From positions 376,594-397,388 of the forward strand of contig NW_003150755.1 in assembly GCF_000003605.2 (NCBI RefSeq): a stretch of 20,795 nt of DNA, written 5' to 3'. Below are positions 1-8,283 of the stretch, piece after piece (within the stretch, counting starts at the first letter, position 1; each line of letters begins with the position of its first letter). The translations under genes were made by a program, and so were the position numbers. Source of the stretch: Saccoglossus kowalevskii (taxonomy: Eukaryota > Hemichordata > Enteropneusta > Harrimaniidae). The notes beneath the pieces are model-generated. The model was given only the letters and a program-made list of their open reading frames with translations, was not told the origin of the DNA and made no database searches.

Positions 1-607
1 TATTTTGACAAACATAACCTCCTAGAAAACGTCGATGAAGTCACAGCAAAGATTTTCAAGCTTGTTTATCTGCACAAGCGATTCGTTTTCCCATCAAGGC
101 CTGTTTTAACATGTGTAGGGGCATCCGAATGTGTAAGGCTATTGAAAACCAAAACAAAATAAAGGAATGGGATAGCTATAGTTCGATAAAATCGACAGAT
201 GAAAACACTAAAATCAATGATTTTTTTTCAGTGGCTGTGTGACCTTGTGTCTGACACATTCATATGCAAATGACTAATCTGTGAAATAAACAGGGGCGGA
301 GACAAACCACTCAAATGTTTGGAAACACTCATTGTGTGTCAGATAGCTACTGATAACACATCCTAACATTGCTTTGTCTTAATCTTTGAAACTTATAGGC
401 ACACAAATTAAACCTGTGTTGTTGATTATAGAAAACACTACTGAAGCTGCCTTGCTTCCCTTCAGAAAATCTACATTTTAACCAACTTACATGACATTTT
501 AGGTTACGTTGACTTTGTCAGATGAAAGTTTATCGTGCATTTCATCAATTAATAAATAAATGTGAAAATCGTAATTTTCAACACAAATAATAGTCTCGCT
601 ACCTTAA
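1..607. mobile_element. TTAA-flanked TIR element, copy 1 (right part; in Protor intron 5)
   Basis: Positions 1-607 align end to end with 8736-9309. The copy ends at the same 20-bp terminal repeat (584-603) and TTAA (604-607). Its left part is off the window. It holds about 35 bp (around 255-290) that the other copy lacks. It lies downstream of the last placed Protor exon, so probably within an intron. No transposase frame is visible. Confidence 0.8.
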
Positions 608-649
608 CACATTTCTTCCCTTCCTTCTTTCTAGCTCGCCTATTAAATT

Positions 650-662
650 GCGCCACCTAGTG
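650..662 (-). promoter_or_regulatory. CTCF-like motif, opposite orientation
   Basis: Read on the minus strand this is CACTAGGTGGCGC, again close to the CTCF core. It lies about 250 bp from the plus-strand motif at 914, in divergent orientation. Confidence 0.35.
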
Positions 663-913
663 ACGAAGCGCTTAAGTGACGTACAGGGGAAATTAGTTCA
701 GTTCGAATTGGGACACAGTTTGTATTTTCAATTAAATGAGCCGAAATGGAGTAGTGTCTAGATATATCACACACTGACTCGATGAATATTACACTAGCAA
801 TAAATATTACTGTTGACGTTCCAATTACTCTAAACGCAAGATTTCACACTAGTCGTCTCCCTCCCTGATTTTTGCTCTAAGTCGTCGACACGGAAGCCGT
901 TCAAAGTGTTCAG

Positions 914-928
914 CCACCAGAGGGCGCG
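914..928 (+). promoter_or_regulatory. CTCF-like motif
   Basis: CCACCAGAGGGCGCG is very close to the bilaterian CTCF core (CCACNAGRKGGCGC). It lies in the presumed Protor intron 5. Occupancy is inferred, not shown. Confidence 0.35.
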
Positions 929-1109
929 ATTTATAGGAATGGCATATATGTTTACTAAAACATGATCTTTGCTGCAAACCACCGTTCGCATTTGTTTTTT
1001 CAGATCGTTTCCTTACAATCAACACTCCATGGCACATGAAAGTACATTCCAGGCTACATGCATTACAAGTACAGGTAATGTAGCCGCTGCAGCCCCGATC
1101 GAATCTCAC

Positions 1110-1355
1110 CTGTGAACGAGTAGCTCCATTGTAACAGAGTAGGTCTTGTCACGGTAGAAATCTTTCTGTTAACTTTCAGTCTACCGCCAATGTAGAGACC
1201 ACGTGTTCCGATATAGGGATCGATTATTCTGGAAACCATCTCTTCCAATTTCAGATAGTTTTCAGACGGAGGCTTGGTGTCCTGTACGTGTTGAAGCACC
1301 AGCATCATCTGTTTGACCTCGGGGGTTATCACGACGTTTTCCTCAAGAAGAGCAT
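1110..1355 (-). CDS. PRR5: Protor exon 5 (residues 187-268)
   Basis: The exon begins after acceptor TTGTTTTAAAG, completing Asp187, and ends at a strong donor TTCACAG|GTGAGA, in phase 1. It carries QMMLVLQHVQ, YLKLEEMVSRIIDPYIGTRG and a basic tail (GRLKVNRK). It aligns to the end of the conserved domain and the basic stretch of vertebrate PRR5. If the donor were not used, the frame would run on to a stop at 1063 (about 15 further codons), giving an unusually short protein. A spliced continuation off the window is more likely. Confidence 0.87.
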
Positions 1356-4300
1356 CTTTAAAACAAATACAATTCATTGCCATACAAGTTATTGTGATTG
1401 AGATTTTTAAAAATTAATGATGCAAAATAAATCAATACGTAAAGTACAGTAATCAATTCGCTGCGCGGATACTCTGTTGTTCCCACTAGATTATTTACGG
1501 CTGTGTCACATGGTATTAGCCGAGTATGTCACAAGAGTATTCAATCTTGTTCGTAGCCACTTATGAAGTAATTATTGAAATAGTCTTGCAGATGTGTATT
1601 TTTACCAAATCCACTACTTTGGGAAACCATAACATTTGACTAAATGCGCAGTGCGATATTTTGTGAACTATATCTATTGGCAGGTAGAGACGAGCATGAC
1701 TATAGAAAAACTGCGAACGAGCCTACAAGTGACGTAATCGATCTGAATATCACGCGCAGACTCAGTAATGAGATCAAGGATGAATCAAATATGAACAAAG
1801 GCTTGTTCTCGGCCAGATAAAAAAAAATCAATGTTTGAAAATAATATATTTAAAGAAAAATACAATAGTAATTACATTGTATACGGAAGTGATTTAAACA
1901 ATGGCATCGACGGAAGTAGAAATTACCACACGCGGTTCTCGTAGAATTTACTTCCCCATATAGATAAGATCAAACAATACTGTAAAATACTTTATTTTAG
2001 CTGGAATTAATTATCGCTGAAAGGAATTTTGGGCGTTTTGTATAGAATTTATTTGCACTGATTGTTGACGATTTGTATGTAAAACATAGGAAAAAAAGGT
2101 ATTTTACATGCAATTACTGAGTTTCAACGAATACATGCTGTTTATACTATATCAGGACAGACTCAGATTGCTTCGAAATAAACAATGTGTGTCACTTTTA
2201 ATCTCAAATGTAATTTGGTAAGTTATAGTGAAGCCTCCCGGGAATGAGAACATCCGGGTATTTACTGCTAACTCCAGGCAAAATCGAACGCTGAGAAAAA
2301 GAAATGCAGTTGACAATACCGACCTTCGACCTTCACGTTGAGAACAACATAATCTCTGAATCCAACCAACGTCATCTGCCGTATCGTAAGATCAGTTGTC
2401 TGAAATAAGAAGATGTATGTTTTTATGACCAATATGTTTTTGTTTTGTTTTGTTTTTTTAAATTACATCCTACCATTAAAAGAGTCACAAATGAAAGAAT
2501 ATCTTAGTTTTTTTTTTTTCAGATCGTGCCTGCGCTTCTACTCAACTGTATTCCCATATTGTAATGTATGCAGAACATATCTCAGTGTTTATTGTGATCT
2601 CCGTTAAAACTGCCGAAAATCAAATAGAACATTGAAAGCGGGCAATCGTTGAATGTCAGAGAGTTTAATCACCAAATCTAATAATACTGTTCATTGATCA
2701 CCCAAGGCCACTTTACCTCATTTTATAAAATTCGATTCCAGGGTGCCGTTGGATACGATTTCTCGTGAACTGTACACAATCCAAACCCTTAATGACAAGT
2801 GAGAGGTTTTATACAGATCATACTTAAAGGGACACTTCCAGTTAAGCCTAATCACAAAACAAATTTACTTTCTGGATTAAAATTACAATGGATAACAAAA
2901 GATAGACTAACTTTGTAAACAACATAAACAATAGTGTCCCATGATTATTTGGTGTAATCCCTGGGATTGAGCGGTTCCCCTGGGAATGTCTTGTTTTAAG
3001 TTTGTCTCTTCAGACATGGGACGATTAATCTTAATCTTGTCAGCCATGTTTACTTTACATTGACTATGCCAAATAAGGATTACGAGTGAAAATAAATACT
3101 ACAGTAGTGTAGAAAATGACGACACGAAGATGTCAGTTACGGAATAAAGCATTCGTATGACGTCGTATTGTCGATTTTTGCATGATAGTACATTACTTTG
3201 GAAGACGTTGCAAATTCAGCTGCAACGACTCATACCAGTTAGCAAATCTTCACTAAGTAACTTGAGAAGATAATACTACTTTAAACATAATCGATATTTG
3301 TCTACAAAGAAATTACTCATTAAATTCCATCGCAGATTTCTGTACAACTCTACCATCACCCTTTTAAGAAGAACTTCTCTTATGTTTCCCCGCAAGACGA
3401 AAATCATTAAATACGGACGTCATCATCGGGCAAAGTTCGTTCTCCTCAAACGTCATACAACTGTGGGTCTTTTTTTTTTGATGGCACAGTGTTTTGGAAT
3501 ACGTATGCTTAATTCAATGTACACGCGCATGCGCGCGTCAACTGTATCGTCGAATTACTCCAATTTATGTATTGCAAATAATTTAGTCTGTGATTTTTAT
3601 CAAGATGATATTTCGAACAAAGAATGGTTAAACAAACTATTCATTCATTTATTTATTCATCATTTCACCAGATATTGTCTAAAACGTTAGATTACAAATA
3701 TTCCGGTCCGTGTATCGAAAACAAAATAGCTGTCAAGAGCACAAGCTTCTTTTCTTACCTGTACTGGGTTAAAAATTGCTTGCAACTGTGGTAATATCGT
3801 AGAATAGAACTCGGTCCAAAGTTGAGACAAGGCAGTAATGATTCCATTTTTCTTCTCGACTGTAATAGTTAAAAGATCCTATTGGTTAGTCTGTGTCCAG
3901 AAAACGATGCCAATGAAAGAAGGGCGCCAACACTGCAGGGGCAGTCAATGAAACTGTTCATCGAAAAAATCTGTTTCAAGGAAATTTGTTTGAGGATAGA
4001 GAACAAATGTCTGATTTGATGGATGATTTGCAAGGAAAAAAATCGCGATTTTTCAGGTGGGATGGGCATTGTATCACTTTTGCGAGTGGGAATAGATTAC
4101 TCCCAAAATTTCGTTAAAAGGACACATGTTTTGGTTAGAGGGTACAGCTTTCATGAAATGCTAGCATTGGAAGGGGAAAATAGGGAACCAGCCCTCCCGA
4201 AAGATGTGGGTTGTGAGGGAAAAATCTGGAGGAGACTTGAGAAATTCTCTAGCGAGAGGTCATATTTTTCAACTTCATTTTTTTTTGTATAAAAAATCGA

Positions 4301-4939
4301 TCCAATTTTCACGACCTGTAAAATGTATTTCGCCATGAATAGACAAAAAAAATTGTTAAGATTTACCATTGGCTTCACCCGACTTGTACTGTGTGGTGTC
4401 GCCCTACTAATGGATTTAGCGGCTAATGAAAATAGACTAATCACATGATTGTATACATTACCTGTTTTGTTAACCTCGTCTCTAAGAATAATCATTCCTT
4501 TCTTTATCAGATGCGTCTGCAAAATAAAACAGACATTAGCGAGGCACATACACACACACACACGCCATCGCGACGACCACGAGACCTTTTGAGATTTAGC
4601 ATCATAACTCACCTTGTAATACTCTCCTAGGAATGTACTGATTTCTGATTTTAGCACCACTTGTATTTTCTTGTGTAGCCCAAACAGATCAGCTGGCTCT
4701 ACTTTCTTGCGTGTGAATATGGCAGTGATTGCAGACAAAAGACTGTAAAATAGCATCAAATAATCATCCGTCATAAATTGAGACAGCATGCTCCGAACAA
4801 ACACTTTCATTAACACACATAATTCTTTCACTCCCAAACGTTCGCCAGATGCTAGAATGATTAAAGCGGGGGAGTCGTGACCTGCGCATGCGTTAGATGG
4901 CCATAGTATGTCATTGTCTACAAACAAGCGTCTACCCAT
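1110..4939 (-). CDS. PRR5: Protor (PRR5/PRR5L family) mTORC2 subunit, 5' five exons, C-terminus off window
   Basis: Protor proteins bind Rictor and are accessory subunits of mTOR complex 2, the kinase that phosphorylates AGC kinases such as Akt and SGK. Joining minus-strand exons 4939-4613, 4516-4462, 3859-3759, 2399-2324 and 1355-1110 keeps one open frame of 268 residues. The HbrB-like domain runs from about residue 68 to 241. Diagnostic stretches are LIKKGMIILRDEV (112-124; vertebrate LLTKGMVILRDKI), LPQLQAIFNPVQ (150-161; LPMLQAIFYPVQ), IRQMTLVGFRD (167-177; VRQLALLHFRN), QMMLVLQHVQ (202-211; QMLLVLQGVH) and DPYIGTRGLY (232-241; SPYLGTYGLH). Introns are 96, 602, 1359 and 968 nt. The ATG at 4939 has A at -3 and G at +4, with an in-frame TAA nine codons upstream. 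The N-terminal ~58 residues match nothing I know in the family. A C-terminal exon with the family's RSKSYNTP-like motif was not found in 1-1109. PRR5 versus PRR5L cannot be decided; an invertebrate probably has one ancestral gene. Confidence 0.9.
2324..2399 (-). CDS. PRR5: Protor exon 4 (residues 162-186)
   Basis: This 76-nt exon follows acceptor ATTTCAG and encodes TTDLTIRQMTLVGFRD then YVVLNVKVE. It matches the vertebrate EPSVRQLALLHFRNAITL segment and KLE. It enters in phase 0 and leaves in phase 1. The donor, GAAG|GTCGGT, is non-consensus at intron positions +3 and +4 and is preceded by a duplicate AAGGTCGA. Only the downstream GT keeps the frame into exon 5. The exon is too short to show as a long open frame and was found by homology. 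Confidence 0.85.
2400..3758. other. Protor intron 3; no other gene seen
   Basis: Apart from the short MITE at 2824-2981 and T-rich tracts (2437-2460, 2510-2519), this holds nothing assignable. A 130-residue plus-strand open frame (3298-3690) starts within repeat-like AT-rich DNA, has no recognisable domain and is antisense to the intron. Confidence 0.7.
2824..2981. mobile_element. Short TTAA-type MITE, copy in Protor intron 3
   Basis: From TTAAAGGGACAC (2824) to GCGGTTCCCC (2980) this aligns at high identity with 7157-7319, including the shared stretch AACAATAGTGTCCCATGATT. The right terminal TTAA is missing; the sequence continues as TGGGAATG. It lies within the intron between Protor exons 3 and 4. 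Confidence 0.7.
3759..3859 (-). CDS. PRR5: Protor exon 3 (residues 128-161)
   Basis: This 101-nt exon runs from acceptor ATTACAG to donor CAG|GTAAGA. It enters in phase 1, where G+TC gives Val128, and leaves in phase 0. It encodes the ALSQLWTEFYSTILPQLQAI segment followed by FNPVQ, matching vertebrate SLAETWDFFFSDVLPMLQAI and FYPVQ. The phase match to exon 2 across 602 nt supports direct joining. Confidence 0.9.
4462..4516 (-). CDS. PRR5: Protor exon 2 (residues 110-127)
   Basis: This 55-nt exon lies between acceptor TTTTGCAG and donor ACAG|GTAATG. It encodes THLIKKGMIILRDEVNKT, enters in phase 0 and leaves in phase 1. It aligns without gaps to the KGMVILRD core of vertebrate PRR5. The preceding 96-nt intron has a plausible branch site (GCTAATG) about 15-20 nt before the acceptor. 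Confidence 0.88.
4551..4563. repeat. (CA)n microsatellite inside the 96-nt Protor intron 1
   Basis: About six to seven CA units on the plus strand, read as GT units in the transcript. They sit between the donor and the predicted branch site of a very short intron, where length changes could affect splicing. Confidence 0.8.
4613..4939 (-). CDS. PRR5: Protor exon 1 (residues 1-109)
   Basis: The exon starts at the ATG at 4939 and ends at a consensus donor AAG|GTGAGT, phase 0. Residues from about 59 (SLLSAITAIFTRKK) to 109 (FLGEYYK) match the start of the HbrB-like domain, where vertebrates have NGVIAVFQRKG and FFTEYLQ. The first ~58 residues are unrecognised. An acceptor-like TATTTTACAG ending at 4743 lies exactly where the match begins, so the coding exon could instead run 4742-4613, with its start in a distant upstream exon. 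Confidence 0.78.
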
Positions 4940-5060
4940 GATCCTTTGCGTTTTAGCTTGTTGTTATCGTCGCTTGGGACTCAATTCCCGCGCGTGCGCA
5001 GGTGACGACCCTCCTGCTCTAAACTCCGAAAAAATCATCGCGCTGTGCAAACAATGTCGT
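4940..5060 (-). promoter_or_regulatory. Protor promoter-like stretch with NRF1-type palindrome and E-box
   Basis: Immediately upstream of the Protor ATG is a locally GC-rich stretch containing CGCGCGTGCGCA (4989-5000), an NRF1-type site. It overlaps the E-box CAGGTG (4999-5004). A second NRF1-like TGCGCATGCG lies at 4883-4892, inside exon 1. No TATA box is seen. Such GC palindromes are typical of TATA-less housekeeping promoters, which suits an mTORC2 subunit; the activity itself is inferred. Confidence 0.4.
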
Positions 5061-5144
5061 TGTATACGTCGTGTGGGACCCGTATAGAACACGAAAGTTA
5101 TCCGGGCAAAGTAAACAATAATAATTTGAATATATTTCAATTTT

Positions 5145-6182
5145 AAACAAGCAGCCTGTCATCTGAGATAGCTCCGCTGTTAGCATTGCACATTTCAATT
5201 AAGAACTGAAGATATCATTAGAAAATGAACAATATGTATAGTATCAAAGCAATCAGACTTGTGGTTTTCAACAAGAAGTCGAAAATATCACTTTTCACCA
5301 AAAACGACAAAAATATTCATCAAAATTAGAGAATTAAAGATATCATCACGAAATCAAAAAAACCTGAGAGAGGTCCACATGTAGTACCTATATATGTAAT
5401 ATCAAAGCAATTGGACTTGCGGTTTTCAACAAGAAGTCGAAAATATCACTTTTTACCTAAAATGACAAAAATGTTCACTAAAATTAGAGAATTGAAGATA
5501 TCATCATGAAATGAACAAATCTAAGAGAGGTCTACCCAAGGTGCATATGCACCAAGTATCAAAGCATTCAGGCTTGTAGTTTTCAAGTCGAAAAAGTAAA
5601 AAATTGACACGGACGATGGATATATGATAATGGTATGATAAGCTCTGCTCGACAAAGACTACAGCGGAGGTAAAGATATTCATTAAAATTAGATAATTGA
5701 AGATATCACCACGAAATGAACAAATCTGACAGAGGTCCACATGTAATACCTATATATTTAATATCAAAGCAATTGGACTTGTGGTTTTTAAAAAAAGTCG
5801 AAAATATCACTTTTTACCAAAAATATTCATCAAAATTAGAGAATTGAAGATATCACCATGAAATGAACAAATCTGAGAGAAGTCCACCTATATAGTACCT
5901 ATATATGCAATATCAAAGTAATCGGACTTGCGGTTTTTCACAAGAAGTCGAAAATATCACTTTTACCAAAAATGACAAAAATATTCACCAAAAATAGAGA
6001 ATTTGATATTTTGACATGAAATGAACAAATCTGAGAAAGAACCATCCAAGGTACTTGCATATCAAATTTGAAAACATTCTGACTTGCGGTTTGAAAGAAG
6101 AAGTTGAAATTGTAAAGTTGACGACGACGACGACGGACAAACAGTAATATGAACAGCCCCGCTGTGTCGATAGCGGAGCTGA
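5145..6182 (+). mobile_element. Tandem-monomer element with hairpin tail, copy A (Helitron/Helentron-like)
   Basis: The head (AAACAAGCAGCCTGTC, then AGATAGCTCCGCTGTTAGCA) is shared with 18393-18432. It is followed by about six diverged monomers of ~150-158 bp, starting near 5243, 5401, 5558, 5763, 5912 and 6061. A typical monomer start is ATCAAAGCAATTGGACTTG. The tail has a GAC-rich microsatellite (6119-6133) and a hairpin (GCCCCGCTGT / ATAGCGGAGC) ending CTGA then AAA. A tail-like block (about 5600-5674, ending GCGGAGGTAAA) sits inside the array, so the copy looks like a fusion or nested insertion. No coding sequence is present. The Helitron/Helentron-derivative assignment is inferred from architecture only. 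Confidence 0.65.
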
Positions 6183-7156
6183 AAAGTCGTCATCGAAATA
6201 TCGAGACAACACTAACATTACATATATACGTTATATTGCATTTGTTTTCAGTAATATTAAATTTCTCCCTACTGAAATGTACAATCAGAAAGCAAAAGGT
6301 CACGCAAGGTTTATATGCATACGATGTGTACAATGTAGACACGGGACTCAGTTCACCGACGCTTATAGCCTCGTGATTGTGTTACGCTGCAGTTTCATAC
6401 ATGTCTGTTTGGCGTCACATAATTATATAATAATATAATTTGAATGCCATTGTGGCAAGAGGGCAGAAACATATCGGCAACCAGTGCTCTACAATTACTT
6501 TGCGTTGACCCACATACATATATAATTACTTATTTATATAATGTGCAATATGGTTTGCAATCCGAACGTCACACTCGCACATACAGACGTCGGCTTATAT
6601 ATTGAATAAATTCAATTTGTATCTGGAGCACAACTAGTCCATAAAGGTCATTGTTCGGAATGATGTCAATTTACTGGGGTCATTAGAAAATATTGCCTAC
6701 TCCACACATTTATCGATCCGAGCGGCTTTTATTTAGTTTAGTTTTTATTTGTATGGATATGTTTCAAATACATAAAAAGGAAACGAGTATGCATCAACGT
6801 AAATTCATTAAGCCTCTGTCTGCGCAGAATGGTAATTAGTAATTGAATTGGTAAAGGAGGGAAGATTATATGTCATCTTCTTCATGAGTCACCGAACAAG
6901 GTTTTCGAGAATCAATCGACCAAAATGTCAAGAAAACATGGAAACGTTTTGGCACTTGTTTCTTTAGTGAAATACTTTCTTCATATCGCAATGAGATACA
7001 TAAAAGTCATATTAACCTTGAAATTATTGTTAAACCATTTCAAACAAATGTATTGAACAAGAGTGAAGTAACATTTTCAGTATTAAAACATGTGAACAGG
7101 GACCAGTACCTTCCTTAATAGGTTGTTGTGGTCGGTGGCTTACACAATGCAGTGTG
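6183..7156. other. AT-rich intergenic stretch, nothing assignable
   Basis: Contains an AT-only tract (6420-6440). No coding exon, RNA gene or paired inverted repeat could be supported. Confidence 0.6.
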
Positions 7157-7319
7157 TTAAAAGGGCACCTTCCAGTTAAGCCTTATCTCACAACAAATTT
7201 ACTTTCTGGATTAAAATAACAATGGATAACAAAAGATAGATTAACGTTGTAAACAACATAAACAATAGTGTCCCATGATTCTTCGGTGCAATCCATGGGA
7301 TTGAGCGGTTCCCCTTTAA
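7157..7319. mobile_element. Short TTAA-type MITE, complete copy (163 bp)
   Basis: TTAA at 7157-7160 and 7316-7319 bracket a non-coding element. Its imperfect ends are AAGGGCACC and, read on the minus strand, AGGGGAACC. The size, TTAA flanks and absence of coding capacity fit a MITE. It is homologous to 2824-2981. Confidence 0.7.
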
Positions 7320-8283
7320 CAAAACTAGTTGCAAGTTGATAAACAAAATATTTGCCGTTATGTTTTTTTTTTCTTAGTAGCGACCGCCGCACATGTTTAC
7401 GTTTGTGCGCATGCGTGTACAAATGATTATTTGGAAAGAACAGGTCGTTCGCACCCGAAGATAAAATAACGGATGTTCGCAGCTGTGTGATCACAGCATA
7501 TTGCGAGCTCGTGCTGATCAGTGTGCGACAATTGTTATCGGATATTCGCGCGCTGGTTGGCAGAAATATCAACTTTGCAGTATACAACTAGAACTATAAG
7601 TGGTAGACAGTTAGCAGAAAATGTCCACGCCTTCTACGTGACGATTCGAGGCGCACGACTGTGCATGCCACGAATTTACGATTCACGATTCGACAATCAA
7701 CACGCGTACGTGTACTAGTTTTACACGCGTTGTATACGTCGTTAGGGGTACCATGTGGAACCACAGAGAGGTGCGATGACGACCACTGCGAATAAACACT
7801 GAATAAACACTGAATAAAGTAGGATATGAACTTTGACAAACTACTGTTTAAACTACTTTAAACACACCACAGTGTTGCATAGTTTAGTAACCAGTCTAAC
7901 CGACTTTACTAACAAATCTGTTCGACACATGTCAATTAATGTGGCCATTTACTCAATCCAAATAGTATAAAGGTTTTCCACATCTTATATCAAAATAAAA
8001 CCAGGTATGGTAAAGGGCGTATCGCCATACAGCGGAGGACAGAATAGTGCAATTATTGTTGTTGACTGCCGGCGGAACGAACTTTATGCGCACACACCCT
8101 GGGTATGCTGTTTCATGCGTTAACTGTGGTATATGCAATGCTCTGTAATTCCTGCAAGGTGAAGGGAATTAGATAGCTCTGCCACCAAAATAAGCCATGA
8201 CGGTAAATACCGAAACGCAAAGAGAGTATTACACGAGTCTCTGGACTCGAAATACACACGTTATTAAGTCCTTTGTTGTACGC
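7320..8283. other. Intergenic stretch, nothing assignable
   Basis: Between the short MITE and the 1-kb TIR element. Only the 11-bp tandem repeat near 7791 and an NRF1-like TGCGCATGCG (7407-7416) stand out. Confidence 0.6.
7791..7817 (+). repeat. 11-bp tandem repeat (AATAAACACTG)
   Basis: About two and a half copies of AATAAACACTG, each carrying AATAAA. The repeat is small and no transcript end can be tied to it. Confidence 0.7.

Noticed and set aside
849-1109. Minus-strand frame downstream of Protor exon 5 as the gene's C-terminus
   Set aside because: It is in a different frame from exon 5 and is cysteine-rich, without the basic RSKS-type motif expected in the family tail.
3298-3690. 130-residue plus-strand frame
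   Set aside because: It is antisense to Protor intron 3, has no domain, and includes simple T-rich and AT-rich stretches.
4053-4075. Similarity of CAGGTGGGATGGGCATTG to 11800-11822
   Set aside because: About 20 bp match but the similarity does not extend in either direction; it is probably chance.
4362-4417. Candidate extra Protor exon between exons 2 and 3
   Set aside because: It is open and flanked by AG and ATG|GTAAAT on the minus strand, but no acceptor gives a length divisible by three, so including it breaks the frame into exon 3. The family has no counterpart.
4151-4612. Continuation of the Protor exon 1 frame to a 262-residue protein
   Set aside because: The frame reads through introns 1 and 2. 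Homology is confined to exons, with consensus splice sites between them, and the rest has no match.
7729-7743. 15-bp identity CGTTGTATACGTCGT with 5058-5072
   Set aside because: An isolated match of this length is not improbable in a window this size and the flanks diverge.
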